Part shown: in pieces, positions 24,368 through 33,068 of the stretch | Position numbering within the stretch: the first letter of the stretch is position 1 | Layout of the letters: each line of letters starts with the position of its first letter | Source of the DNA: an uncultured Oscillospiraceae bacterium | GTDB taxonomy: Bacteria; Bacillota; Clostridia; Oscillospirales; Oscillospiraceae | Direction of reading: 5' to 3' | Assembly (NCBI GenBank): GCA_944387205.1 | Contig: CALXDZ010000013.1 | Location: forward strand, 1 to 61,303 | DNA length: 61,303 nucleotides | Made by a program: the position numbers and the translations under genes | Notes under the pieces: generated by a model | Database searches by the model: none | What the model was told of the DNA's origin: nothing | What the model saw: the letters and a program-made list of their open reading frames with translations, nothing else

Positions 24368-26257
24368 ATGGCAAAGAAACAATTCAAAGCCGAATCCAAG
24401 CGGCTGCTGGACCTGATGATCAACTCCATCTACACCCACAAGGAGATCTTCCTCCGGGAGCTGATCTCCAACGCCAGCGACGCCTGCGACAAGCTGTGCT
24501 ACCGCGCCCTCACCGACGACCAGGTGGGCATGCAGCGGGAGGACTTCAAGATCGAGCTGACCATAGACAAGGATGCCCGGACCCTCACCGTGGCCGACAA
24601 CGGCATCGGCATGGACAAGGAGGACCTGGAGAACAACCTGGGCGTCATCGCCTCCTCCGGCTCCTTCCAGTTCAAGCAGGAGGCGGACCAGGCCGCGGCA
24701 GACGTGGACGTCATCGGCCAGTTCGGCGTGGGCTTCTACTCCGCCTTCATGGTGGCCGACCAGATCACCGTCACCACCAAGAAGTACGGCTGCGACCAGG
24801 CCTATCAGTGGAAGTCCTCCGGCGTGGACGGCTACACCGTCACCGAGTGCGACAAGGACACCGTGGGCACCCAGATCGTCCTCCACATCAAGCCCGACAC
24901 CGACGAGGAGCACTACGGCGAGTTCCTGGAGTCCTGGCGCATCCAGGAGCTGGTGCGCAAGTACTCCGACTACATCCGCTACCCCATCCGCATGGAGGTC
25001 AGCAAGACCCGCCAGAAGGAGGGCTCCCCTGCGGACAAGCCCGAGTATGAGACCTACACCGAGGTGGAGACCCTCAACTCCAGGGTGCCCCTGTGGCAGC
25101 GCAAAAAGTCCGAGGTCACCAAGGAGGAGTACGACAAGTTCTACCGGGACAAGTTCCAGGACTACGCCGCCCCTCAGACGGTCATCACCGCCAGCGTGGA
25201 GGGCGCCGTGACCTACAAGGCTTTGCTGTTCGTCCCCGGCGCTCCCCCCTTCAACTTCTACACCAAGGACTATGAGCCGGGCCTGCAGCTTTATTCCAAC
25301 GGCGTGCTGATCATGGACAAGTGCGCCGATCTGCTGCCGGAGTATCTGCGGTTCATCCGGGGCGTGGTGGACTCCCCGGACCTGAGCCTGAACATTTCCC
25401 GTGAGCTGCTCCAGCATGACCGCCAGCTGCAGGTCATCGCCTCCTCCCTGGAAAAGAAGGTCCGCAGCGAGCTGGAAAAGCTCCTGAAGGACGACCGGGC
25501 AGGCTATGAGACCTTCTGGAAGAACTTCGGCCGGCAGCTCAAGTACGGTGCAGTCAGCGACTACGGCGCCAACAAGGACAAGCTCCAGGATCTGCTGCTG
25601 TTCCACTCCTCCACCCAGGAGGGCCTGACCACCCTGGGCGAGTATGTGGACCGGATGCCCGAGGACCAGAAGCTCATCTACTACGCCGCCGGCGACAGCC
25701 TCACCGCCGTGGACCAGCTGCCTCAGACGGAGCTTTTGAAGCAAAAAGGCTTTGAGATGCTCTACTTCACCGACGAGGTGGACGAGTTCGTGGCCCAGAT
25801 GCTGGGCCAGTACAAGGAGAAGGCCTTCCGCTCCGTGGTCAACGGTGAGCTGGAGCTGGAGGACGAGACCGAGGAAAAGACGGAGGAGGCAGAGGACGCC
25901 CACAAGGCCGCTCTGCACTTCGTCAAGGAGACCCTGGGCGACAAGGTCAAGGAGGTGCGCTCCTCCAAGAAGCTGCTGAGCCACCCGGTGTGCCTCACCG
26001 CCGGCGAGGGTCTGAGCTTTGAGATGGAAAAGTACTTCCAGGCCATGCAGCCCGACAGCCCCATCAAGGCCGACCGCATCCTGGAGCTCAACACCTCCCA
26101 CCCCGCCTTTGCCGCCCTGGAAAAGGCCGTGACGGAGGACCCGGAGAAGGCCAAGAAGTACGCCCGCCTCTTCTACGACCAGGCGGTGCTCATCGCCGGA
26201 CTGCCTCTGGAGGATCCCTCGGCCTATGCCGACCTGGTGTGCAGTCTCATGGAGTAA
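24368..26257 (+). CDS. htpG: Hsp90-family chaperone HtpG
   Basis: The protein has 629 residues; AAAGGAG lies about 12 nt before the ATG. The N-terminal ATPase domain shows NASDACDKL, DNGIGMDKEDL and GQFGVGFYSAFMVAD. The middle domain has the usual SRELLQHDRQL segment, and the C-terminal dimerisation domain is complete. The charged linker is short, as usual in bacteria. It is a cytosolic ATP-dependent chaperone, monocistronic between its own promoter and terminator. Confidence 0.96.
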   Translation: MAKKQFKAESKRLLDLMINSIYTHKEIFLRELISNASDACDKLCYRALTDDQVGMQREDFKIELTIDKDARTLTVADNGIGMDKEDLENNLGVIASSGSFQFKQEADQAAADVDVIGQFGVGFYSAFMVADQITVTTKKYGCDQAYQWKSSGVDGYTVTECDKDTVGTQIVLHIKPDTDEEHYGEFLESWRIQELVRKYSDYIRYPIRMEVSKTRQKEGSPADKPEYETYTEVETLNSRVPLWQRKKSEVTKEEYDKFYRDKFQDYAAPQTVITASVEGAVTYKALLFVPGAPPFNFYTKDYEPGLQLYSNGVLIMDKCADLLPEYLRFIRGVVDSPDLSLNISRELLQHDRQLQVIASSLEKKVRSELEKLLKDDRAGYETFWKNFGRQLKYGAVSDYGANKDKLQDLLLFHSSTQEGLTTLGEYVDRMPEDQKLIYYAAGDSLTAVDQLPQTELLKQKGFEMLYFTDEVDEFVAQMLGQYKEKAFRSVVNGELELEDETEEKTEEAEDAHKAALHFVKETLGDKVKEVRSSKKLLSHPVCLTAGEGLSFEMEKYFQAMQPDSPIKADRILELNTSHPAFAALEKAVTEDPEKAKKYARLFYDQAVLIAGLPLEDPSAYADLVCSLME

Positions 26258-26270
26258 CCACACAACCAAT

Positions 26271-26305
26271 AAAAACCGCCGGCACACCGTGCCGGCGGTT
26301 TTTTT
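26271..26305 (+). terminator. Terminator of htpG
   Basis: A 10-bp CCGCCGGCAC stem with a 3-nt loop, A-rich before and seven T residues after. Confidence 0.92.
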
Positions 26306-26391
26306 CGCACTCGGTTTCTTTTTTGGGGCAGCTTTTCGCCTCTGCGGCCCCCCGCCGCCGGACGAAAAGAACTGTTTGGAGAGAGAAGAAG

Positions 26392-26712
26392 TTACAGCAG
26401 CTGATCCAGAGCGCCGGTGAACGCCGCAGGGGGCTGGACACCCACCCGGCGGCCCACCTCCTTGCCGTTCTGGAAAAAGACCACCGTGGGGATGCTCATG
26501 ATGCCGAAGCGGGCGGCCAGGTCCTGGCACTGGTCCACGTCCACCTTGGCGATCAGGGCCTTGCCCCCATAGCTCTCGCCGATCTTCTCGATGGTGGGGG
26601 CCAGCATCTTGCAGGGGCCGCACCAGGTGGCCCAGAAGTCCACCATGGCCACAGGGGCGGTCTGGATGGCGCTGTCAAACTCCGCAGAATTGGTAAAATG
26701 CTTCACGCTCAT
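26392..26712 (-). CDS. trxA: Thioredoxin
   Basis: The protein has 106 residues. ATG at 26712 follows GGAGAA at about 6 nt; a longer frame to 26781 is not supported. The active site WATWCGPCK and the cis-proline segment MSIPTVVFF are intact. It reduces cytosolic protein disulfides. A -10 TATAAT on the minus strand (26737-26742) may give it its own promoter. The reductase-like gene and its ArsR regulator lie immediately upstream, so the three probably work together. Confidence 0.95.
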   Translation of the reverse strand: MSVKHFTNSAEFDSAIQTAPVAMVDFWATWCGPCKMLAPTIEKIGESYGGKALIAKVDVDQCQDLAARFGIMSIPTVVFFQNGKEVGRRVGVQPPAAFTGALDQLL

Positions 26713-26803
26713 ATCAAATTCTCCTTTTTTCTTTTTATTATATGCAGTATTGTATGTGCGAAGGAAAGTCTCTATCCGCATTTCCGCCCGGAGGCGGAAG
26801 GTG

Positions 26804-27625
26804 CTATCCCTTCTTACGAGTCAGAGCGTCCACATAGGCCGCCGCCTTCTGACCCGCGATCAGGCCCTCGCCGGTGGCCTTGGCCACCTGCAACGGTCCT
26901 CCGGTGCAGTCGCCGGCGGCAAACAGGCCCGGCAGATTGGTGGCCATGGACCGGTCCACCTTGACATAGCTGCCCTGGGTCTCCACTTCCGGGAAGAGGT
27001 CCGTGGGCACCATGGACGGCCGCAGCAAAAACACCGCGTCCACCGCCAGCTCCTCCCCGTTCACTGTCACGCCGCTGACCTTGCCCTGGCCCTGGATCTC
27101 CACTTGGGCCGGGGACTGGAAAAAGCGCACGCGACAGCCGATCTCCTCCAGGAAGTCCGCCTCCCGGCGGCTCTCGGCGTCGTAGCCGATGACAGCCACG
27201 TCCTTGCCCCGGTAGAGGCCGCCGTCACAGGTGGCGCAGTAGCTGACGCCCACGCCCAGCAGCGCCTCCTCCCCAGGGAACTTCTTCCCCCGGACGATGC
27301 CCGCCGCCAGGATGAGGGCTTTTGCATCCTCCACATCGGCGCCGATGCTGACGTACCAGCTCTCGCCGTCATAGGCGGTGTTGAGCACCTTGCCCCGGCG
27401 GATCTCCGCTCCGGCCCGGGCAGCGTGGTCCTCCAGCGCCTTCAAAAGCTCCGCCCCGGTGACGCCGGGCAGGCCCGGGTAATTGTCCACAAGCTCCGAT
27501 TTCCACAGAGGATTGTCCTCCAGGTCGTTGGACACCACCAGCACGCTCTTGCCTCTGGCCCGGGCGTTGAGGGCTGCGGACAGCCCCGCCGGGCCGCCGC
27601 CGATGACCAAAATATCATAGGACAT
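26804..27625 (-). CDS. Thioredoxin reductase-like flavoprotein lacking the NADPH motif
   Basis: The protein has 273 residues, about 50 fewer than typical TrxB. The FAD site is present (VIGGGPAGLSAALNA at residues 7-21, and LPGLFAAGDCTGG near the end), as is the redox-active CATC (Cys130 and Cys133). The second nucleotide-binding region reads AVIGYDAESRREADFL rather than GxGxxA, and the usual HRRxxxRA sequence is absent. NADPH use is therefore doubtful. Known anaerobe relatives take electrons from ferredoxin instead, so a ferredoxin-dependent flavin thioredoxin reductase is the best guess. Its start overlaps the arsR gene by 11 nt. Confidence 0.82.
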   Translation of the reverse strand: MSYDILVIGGGPAGLSAALNARARGKSVLVVSNDLEDNPLWKSELVDNYPGLPGVTGAELLKALEDHAARAGAEIRRGKVLNTAYDGESWYVSIGADVEDAKALILAAGIVRGKKFPGEEALLGVGVSYCATCDGGLYRGKDVAVIGYDAESRREADFLEEIGCRVRFFQSPAQVEIQGQGKVSGVTVNGEELAVDAVFLLRPSMVPTDLFPEVETQGSYVKVDRSMATNLPGLFAAGDCTGGPLQVAKATGEGLIAGQKAAAYVDALTRKKG

Positions 27626-27911
27626 ATGTCTCGACCTCCTCTTCAAACAGCGCCGCCGCCAGCCGGGCGGCCTCCGGAGTGGCCCGGTAATATACCTCGC
27701 TGCCCGTCCGCTCCGCAGTGACGGCACCCGCTGCCTTGAGCTTTTGCAGATGCTGGGACACGCAGGACTGGGACTGCCCCGTCTTTTCCTCCATACACCG
27801 GACGTTGTGGCATCCGGTGGTCAGCAGGCCGTGGACGATCCGCAGCCGCAGCGGATGGGACAAGGCCTTGAGCAGCTCCGCTTTGCGTTCGTATTCCTGA
27901 AGCTCTCTCAT
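27615..27911 (-). CDS. ArsR/SmtB-family regulator
   Basis: The protein has 98 residues, with the winged-helix core ALSHPLRLRIVHGLL and SCVSQHLQKLKAAG. CHNVRC places two Cys (C-x4-C) before the recognition helix, where ArsR proteins may bind metals or sense redox state. It is translationally coupled to the thioredoxin reductase-like gene, so thiol or redox sensing fits better than arsenic; this is inference. The palindrome over its promoter is the likely autoregulatory site. Confidence 0.85.
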   Translation of the reverse strand: MRELQEYERKAELLKALSHPLRLRIVHGLLTTGCHNVRCMEEKTGQSQSCVSQHLQKLKAAGAVTAERTGSEVYYRATPEAARLAAALFEEEVETYVL

Positions 27912-27933
27912 GTTCTCACCTGCATTCTTGATT

Positions 27934-27971
27934 TATGATATAATAATATCATAATATTATAATTTGTCAAG
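27934..27971 (-). promoter_or_regulatory. Promoter and operator of the arsR - thioredoxin system
   Basis: On the minus strand TTGACA (27965-27970), 16 nt and TATTAT (27943-27948). The perfect inverted repeat TATGATAT-N4-ATATCATA (27934-27953) covers the -10, as expected for an ArsR repressor site. Confidence 0.8.
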
Positions 27972-28143
27972 CAGAATTTTTCGAAACTTTTCGACCTGCT
28001 CCGCCAGCGGCTCCGGGACAGCGCAAAGGGGCATGGCGCAAGCGGGTCGGGTCCGGGAGCATGGGGCCGGACATGGCAGGCGCCGTCCGCTGAAAAACAA
28101 GGCCCCAAAATAGAGCCCCCCTCTCTCCCCTGCCCCGGAAACA
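27972..28143. other. Intergenic stretch without recognisable gene
   Basis: GC-rich sequence between the arsR promoter and the terminator of the por operon. No supported open frame, tRNA or repeat is seen. Confidence 0.5.
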
Positions 28144-28177
28144 AAAAAACCAGGGAGCGCTTTTCAGCGCTCCCTGG
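28144..28177 (-). terminator. Terminator of the ilvA-por operon
   Basis: On the minus strand an 11-bp stem CCAGGGAGCGC with a 6-nt loop is followed by seven T residues, 39 nt after the porB stop. Confidence 0.9.
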
Positions 28178-28215
28178 CAGTTGCGATTGATTTGTTTGTG
28201 GGCTTGGCCTGTTTT

Positions 28216-29148
28216 TTACAGGTTGCACAGAGCCAGCAGGTTCTCCCAGCGGCGGTCGACCTCCTGCTGGAAGGCCTCGATCATCCACTCGTTGCCGGGC
28301 TTGAACATATGGGCAAAACGGCCCTGCATCTTCAGGTACTCCTCAACGGGCAGCTTGTTCTTGGGCTCATAGCTCAGATAGTACTTGCCCTCGACCACCT
28401 CGAACAGAGGCCACACGCAGGTCTCCACAGCGGCCTTGCAGACCTTCATCATATCCTCGCTGGGATAGCGCCAGCCACGGGGGCAGGGAGCCATCACGTT
28501 CAGGAAGGCAGCACCGGGAGTGTAGATGGCCTTGTGGGCCTTCTCGCAGATATCCTTGAAGTTGCCGATGAAAGTGGTCTGAGCCACATAGGGGATGCCG
28601 TGAGCCACCATGATCTTGGTCAGATCCTTCTTGTTCTGGATCTTGCCGGGGATCACAGAGCCCTGGGGAGTGGTGGTGGTGTCGGCAAAGCGGGGGGTGG
28701 AGGAGGAACGCTGGATACCGGTGTTCATGTAAGCTTCGTTATCGTAGCACACATACACCATGTCGTGGCCGCGCTCCATGGCACCGGACAGGGACTGGAA
28801 GCCGATGTCGTAGGTGCCGCCGTCGCCGCCGAAGGCGATGAACTTATAGGTGTCATCCAGCTTGCCCTGCTTCTTCAGAGCACGGTAAGCAGTCTCCACG
28901 CCGGAGCAGGTGGCAGCGGCGTTCTCGAAAGCGTTGTGGATGAAGCTCTCCTTCCAGGCGGTGTAGGGATACATGAAGGTGGAAACCTCCATGCAGCTGG
29001 TGGCGCCGGTGACCACGGCCTTATCGCCGGGCTCCAGCTGACGCAGCACAGTACGGATGGCAATGGGGGAGCCGCAGCCGGCACACATACGGTGACCGCC
29101 GGCCAGGCGCTCTTCCCGCATCAGGTTTTCTTTCAGATTGTAACTCAT
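28216..29148 (-). CDS. porB: 2-oxoacid:ferredoxin oxidoreductase, beta subunit
   Basis: The protein has 310 residues. It binds thiamine diphosphate: GGDGGTYDIG begins the TPP motif, with the Asn-containing end in YDNEAYMNTG. Cys in MCAGCGSP, GATSCMEV and APCPRGW correspond to the beta-subunit [4Fe-4S] ligands of four-subunit enzymes. Together with PorA, PorC and PorD it oxidises a 2-oxoacid with CoA to acyl-CoA, CO2 and reduced ferredoxin. Substrate choice (pyruvate or 2-oxobutyrate) cannot be read from sequence. Co-transcription with threonine ammonia-lyase favours 2-oxobutyrate and pyruvate. Confidence 0.92.
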   Translation of the reverse strand: MSYNLKENLMREERLAGGHRMCAGCGSPIAIRTVLRQLEPGDKAVVTGATSCMEVSTFMYPYTAWKESFIHNAFENAAATCSGVETAYRALKKQGKLDDTYKFIAFGGDGGTYDIGFQSLSGAMERGHDMVYVCYDNEAYMNTGIQRSSSTPRFADTTTTPQGSVIPGKIQNKKDLTKIMVAHGIPYVAQTTFIGNFKDICEKAHKAIYTPGAAFLNVMAPCPRGWRYPSEDMMKVCKAAVETCVWPLFEVVEGKYYLSYEPKNKLPVEEYLKMQGRFAHMFKPGNEWMIEAFQQEVDRRWENLLALCNL

Positions 29149-29163
29149 GTTTGTGCTCCCTCC

Positions 29164-30336
29164 TTATTCCCGCACGTCCAGATAGCGGTAGGTCTCGCCG
29201 ATGTTGCCGGTCTCCGCAATCTCCTTCAGGTCGGCGAACACGTGCTGGATGCTCTCCACACGCACGTCACGGCCGCCCAGACCATAGATGTAGCTGATGC
29301 CCTTGGGGCCGCTGACGCCGGCGGCGTACAGGGAAGCGGCGACCTCGGCGTACATGGGGCCGCAGTGGCCGTTGAAGCTGTCGTCCTTATCCATGACGGC
29401 AAAGGCCTTCACGCCCTTCAGGGCCTCCACGATCTCCTCGGAGGGGAAGGGACGGAAGGAACGGACCTTGATCATACCCACCTTACGGCCCTGAGCGCGC
29501 AGCTCCTTGATGGCCTCCTTGGCGGTACCGGCGGAGGAGCCGATGATGACGATGGCTTCCTCAGCGTCGTCCATCTCGTACTTCTCGATCAGGCCATAGG
29601 TACGGCCGGTCATGGCGCCGAACTCAGCGCCCACCTTCTTGATGACTTCCTTGGCGTCCATCATGGCCTGAGCCTGCTGACGCTTGGCTTCCATGTAGAA
29701 GGCGGGGGTGGCGTAAGCGCCCACGGCCATGGGGGCCTTCAGCAGGCCGCCCTCGGGCTTGTACTCGCCCACGAACTCGCGGACCTTCTCAGTCTCCACC
29801 AGCTCGATGTTCTCGATGGCGTGGGAGGTGATGAAGCCGTCCTGGCAGATCATGATGGGCAGACCCACGGCCTCGCCGATGCGCATGGCCTGCAGGTAGT
29901 TATCGTAAGCTTCCTGGTTGGTCTCGGCAAACAGCATCAGCCAGCCGGCATCCCGGACGCTCATGGCGTCGGAGTGGTCGTTGTTGATGTTGATGGGGCC
30001 GGACAGAGCGCGGCAGGACACAGCCAGGGTGATGGGCAGACGGTCGGAAGCAGCCACATACAGCATCTCGGCCATGTAGATCAGGCCGCAGGAGGAGGTG
30101 GCGGAAATGGCGCGGCAGCCAGCGGCCTCAGCGCCGATGCAGGTGGACATAGCGGAGTGCTCGCTCTCCACCGGGATGAACTCGGTATCGACCTCGCCGT
30201 TATCCACATAGGAGGAGAAGTACTGGGGGATCTCCGTGGAGGGCGTAATGGGATAGGCGCCCATAACGTCGGGGTTGATCTGCTTCATTGCGTAGGCGAC
30301 GGCTTCATTGCCGGAAAGTCTTTCTCTGATTCCCAT
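29164..30336 (-). CDS. porA: 2-oxoacid:ferredoxin oxidoreductase, alpha subunit
   Basis: The protein has 390 residues. It shows the substrate-binding start MGAYPITPSTEIPQ, the CRAISATSSCGL segment and the C-terminal transketolase-like domain (MIKVRSFRPFPSEEI). It is full length for the four-subunit class, in which domains fused in the large clostridial PFOR are separate proteins. AAGGAG precedes the ATG, and it lies 15 nt after porD. It pairs with PorB to form the active site. Confidence 0.93.
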   Translation of the reverse strand: MGIRERLSGNEAVAYAMKQINPDVMGAYPITPSTEIPQYFSSYVDNGEVDTEFIPVESEHSAMSTCIGAEAAGCRAISATSSCGLIYMAEMLYVAASDRLPITLAVSCRALSGPININNDHSDAMSVRDAGWLMLFAETNQEAYDNYLQAMRIGEAVGLPIMICQDGFITSHAIENIELVETEKVREFVGEYKPEGGLLKAPMAVGAYATPAFYMEAKRQQAQAMMDAKEVIKKVGAEFGAMTGRTYGLIEKYEMDDAEEAIVIIGSSAGTAKEAIKELRAQGRKVGMIKVRSFRPFPSEEIVEALKGVKAFAVMDKDDSFNGHCGPMYAEVAASLYAAGVSGPKGISYIYGLGGRDVRVESIQHVFADLKEIAETGNIGETYRYLDVRE

Positions 30337-30351
30337 ATCTCATACCCCTCC

Positions 30352-30663
30352 TTATTTCTCGTCCTTGACCATTTCGATGGCGCCGAAGGGGCAGGCCTTG
30401 GAGCAGATGCCGCAGCCCTTGCAGAAGAAGTAGTCGAACTCTCCGCGCTTGCCTTCCGCGGTCACGGGAATGGACATATCGGGACACACGGGAGCGCACA
30501 GCAGGCACTGCTTGCACTTGTCCCAGTTGATGACAGGCTTCATGGTGCGCCAGTCACCGGTCTCCACGGTGACGGAGGTACCGCCCTCATAGATGTTGCA
30601 GCCGGGGGTAATGTCTCTCCAGCCGATCTTCTCATTGATCTCGCTTGCCTTCTTGTAGCTCAT
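30352..30663 (-). CDS. porD: 2-oxoacid:ferredoxin oxidoreductase, delta subunit (2x[4Fe-4S])
   Basis: The protein has 103 residues with two ferredoxin motifs: CKQCLLCAPVCP and CKGCGICSKACP, each ending in the Pro that closes a [4Fe-4S] site. It transfers electrons from the catalytic subunits to soluble ferredoxin. Its ATG overlaps the porC stop by 4 nt. Confidence 0.95.
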   Translation of the reverse strand: MSYKKASEINEKIGWRDITPGCNIYEGGTSVTVETGDWRTMKPVINWDKCKQCLLCAPVCPDMSIPVTAEGKRGEFDYFFCKGCGICSKACPFGAIEMVKDEK

Positions 30664-31238
30664 CCTACCTGCACCTCCTCCATAGAACGCTTCAGAGCTC
30701 TCATGTTGCCCTCGATGACCTGGGGCTTGCTGGCGAACTTATGCTGGAAGGAAGCCTTCATGTCCTCGATGAAGTCGTTCTCTTCCACAACGCCGCTGAC
30801 CTTGACGATGGCGGCCAGCATGGGAGTGTTGGGGAAGTTCTTGCCCAGCTCCTCCTCGCTGATCTTGCCGGCGTCGATGGTGCAGACCTTGCCCTCATAG
30901 CCCTTGAGCAGGGGGCGCAGCTCGGCGGGGGACTTGCTGGAGTTGATGACGATGGCGCCTTCCTTCTTCAGGCCGGCGGTCACGTCCACGGCACTCAGCA
31001 GCGTCTCATCCACGACCACCACGTAGTCGGGCTCATAGATGTTGGAGTGCACGGTGCTCCGCTCGGAGCTGATGCGGTTGTAAGCCGTGATGGGGGCGCC
31101 CATGCGCTCCGGGCCGTACTCAGGGAAGCCCTGGACGTACTTGCCGGTGTTGAACGCCGCATCCGCCAGCAGCAAAGACGCGGTCTTGGCGCCCTGGCCG
31201 CCGCGGCCATGCCAACGGATTTCTACGATGTCTTTCAT
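30660..31238 (-). CDS. porC: 2-oxoacid:ferredoxin oxidoreductase, gamma subunit
   Basis: The protein has 192 residues, beginning with EIRWHGRGGQGAKTASLLLADA, the standard gamma-subunit signature. It is the first of four por genes and follows ridA by 70 nt. GGAGG is 8-9 nt before the ATG. In this class gamma contributes to CoA binding and subunit packing. Confidence 0.94.
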   Translation of the reverse strand: MKDIVEIRWHGRGGQGAKTASLLLADAAFNTGKYVQGFPEYGPERMGAPITAYNRISSERSTVHSNIYEPDYVVVVDETLLSAVDVTAGLKKEGAIVINSSKSPAELRPLLKGYEGKVCTIDAGKISEEELGKNFPNTPMLAAIVKVSGVVEENDFIEDMKASFQHKFASKPQVIEGNMRALKRSMEEVQVG

Positions 31239-31308
31239 CTGTTTACCTCCTTGTTCTGGCGCCCCTGACGGAGCGCCCGATTCTCAACCCACTTACTTGC
31301 TAAAACCC

Positions 31309-31689
31309 TTAGTTCTTAGCGGCAGCGATGATCTCGATCTCGCACAGGACCTTCTTGGGCAGCTCCTTGACAGCCACGCAGGAACGGGCGGGCTTGCTGA
31401 CGAAGAACTTCTCATACACGGCGTTGAAGGCGGCGAAATCGCCCATGTCAGCCAGGAAGCAGGTGGTCTTGACCACGTCCTCGAAGGTCAGGCCATTGGC
31501 CTCCAGGATGCCCTGGATGTTCTTGCAGGAGCGCTCAGCCTGCTCCTCGATGGTGGTGCCAACGACCTCACCACTGCCGGGCATCAGGGGCACCTGGCCG
31601 GAAGCGAACAGGAAGCCGTTGACGGTGAGAGCCTGGGAATAGGGGCCGATGGCGGCGGGAGCGTTGGGAGTAGAAGTAACCTTGAACAT
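31309..31689 (-). CDS. ridA: RidA-family enamine/imine deaminase
   Basis: The protein has 126 residues and is complete. ASGQVPLMPGSGEVVG and the Arg-containing PARSCVAVKELPK segment are the RidA signatures; that Arg is the catalytic one. RidA hydrolyses the 2-aminocrotonate or 2-aminoacrylate released by PLP-dependent threonine or serine dehydratases. Its place between the symporter and por genes, downstream of ilvA, matches this job exactly. Confidence 0.94.
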   Translation of the reverse strand: MFKVTSTPNAPAAIGPYSQALTVNGFLFASGQVPLMPGSGEVVGTTIEEQAERSCKNIQGILEANGLTFEDVVKTTCFLADMGDFAAFNAVYEKFFVSKPARSCVAVKELPKKVLCEIEIIAAAKN

Positions 31690-31741
31690 AATAAATTCCT
31701 CCTATTGATTCAAAGTCCTAAATCCTTGTGTATCCACGCAT

Positions 31742-31770
31742 GCCTGCGCCCCCCCTTGGGGAGCGCAGGC
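31742..31770 (-). other. Intercistronic hairpin between symporter and ridA genes
   Basis: GCCTGCGC-N13-GCGCAGGC pairs 8 bp and could be extended inwards. No T tract follows on the minus strand. It probably balances expression rather than ending the operon. Confidence 0.45.
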
Positions 31771-31788
31771 TGCGGCATAGGGGTCATT

Positions 31789-33003
31789 TTAGACGTTGGC
31801 CTTTTCCTTCTTCTTGCCCTTATTGGTGAGAGCATCCATGAACACGGCAATGGCGCCGTCGCCGGTGACATTGCAGGCCGTGCCGAAGGAGTCCTGAGCG
31901 ATGTACAGGGCGATCATCAGGCCGCACATGGTCTCATCAAAGCCCAGCATGGACTGCAGAATGCCCAGAGCAGCCATAACAGCGCCGCCGGGGACGCCGG
32001 GGGCAGCCACCATGGTGACGCCCAGCATCAGGATGAAGGGGAACATCTTGGCGAAGGTCACAGGCTCACCCAGCATCATCAGAACAGCGATGGAGCAGCT
32101 GGTCAGGGTGATGGTGGAGCCGGACAGGTGGATGGTGGCGCACAGGGGGCACACGAACTCGGCAATGGAGTCGCTGACGCCGTTCTTCTTGGTGCACTCA
32201 ACAGTGACAGGAATGGTGGCGGCAGAGGACTGGGTGCCGATAGCGGTGGTGTAGGCCGGGATCATGTTCTTGATCAGGCCGAAGGGGTTCTTCTTGGCGG
32301 TGGTGCCGGCCACGGTGTACTGGAAGATCAGGATCACGATGTGCAGGGCGATAACCACCACGAAGACCTTCACGAAAGAGGTCATCAGCTCCACGATGGT
32401 GCCGGCATAGGTCAGCTTGGCAAAGATGCCGTAGACGTGGAAGGGCAGCAGGGGGATGATGACACTGGCGACCAGCTTGGTGATGATCTCAGAGAAATCC
32501 TTGATGGCCAGCTTCAGGGTGTCGTTCTTGAGGAAGGACAGGCCCAGGCCCAGGATGAAGGAGATCAGCAGAGCCTCCATAACGCCCATGATGGGGGGCA
32601 TCTCGATGGTGAACAGGCCGCTCAGAGCGGTCTCCTCAGCGTTCTGGGCATCGGTGACAAACATGTCAGCATGGACCAGGCTGGGGAACAGGGCGGTATC
32701 CACCAGGAAAGCCAGGGTACCGGCGATGATGGTGGACAGATAGGCCACACCGGTGGTGGCGGCCAGGGTCTTGCCGGCGCCGTCGCCCAGATCAGCGATA
32801 CCGGGCACCACGAAGCCGATGATGATCAGAGGAATGCAGAAGTTCAGGAAGTTGCCGAAGATGCTGTTGTAGGTGGCGCCGATCTGGATGATCAGCTCGC
32901 CGGCGTCGCCGAAGTTCTGGCAGGCAAAGCCCACGATCAAGCCCAGAGCGATAGCGATGATCAGTTTAGGCAGCAGGCCTAGCTTCTTCTTTTTCTTTTC
33001 CAT
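31789..33003 (-). CDS. Dicarboxylate/amino acid:cation symporter (DAACS family)
   Basis: The protein has 404 residues from ATG at 33003 (GGAGG about 11 nt upstream); a GTG at 33030 is an alternative start. About eight membrane segments plus two hairpins are expected. Family marks are the Ser-rich GTQSSAATIPVTV hairpin, HLSGSTITLT and GVPGGAVMAAL. It is a Na+- or H+-coupled carrier. The neighbouring threonine ammonia-lyase suggests serine or threonine as substrate, as in SstT, but acidic amino acids cannot be excluded. Confidence 0.88.
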   Translation of the reverse strand: MEKKKKKLGLLPKLIIAIALGLIVGFACQNFGDAGELIIQIGATYNSIFGNFLNFCIPLIIIGFVVPGIADLGDGAGKTLAATTGVAYLSTIIAGTLAFLVDTALFPSLVHADMFVTDAQNAEETALSGLFTIEMPPIMGVMEALLISFILGLGLSFLKNDTLKLAIKDFSEIITKLVASVIIPLLPFHVYGIFAKLTYAGTIVELMTSFVKVFVVVIALHIVILIFQYTVAGTTAKKNPFGLIKNMIPAYTTAIGTQSSAATIPVTVECTKKNGVSDSIAEFVCPLCATIHLSGSTITLTSCSIAVLMMLGEPVTFAKMFPFILMLGVTMVAAPGVPGGAVMAALGILQSMLGFDETMCGLMIALYIAQDSFGTACNVTGDGAIAVFMDALTNKGKKKEKANV

Positions 33004-33068
33004 TTGTTTTTCGACCTCCGGACTCCTCACCGAAGGTCCCCCCTCCTTAAATATTTATTTTTGCCGGT

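Noticed and set aside
28192..30900. A 902-codon plus-strand frame opposite the por genes
   Set aside because: The four minus-strand frames match well-known subunits with ribosome sites. The plus-strand translation is His/Gly/Val-rich and resembles nothing.
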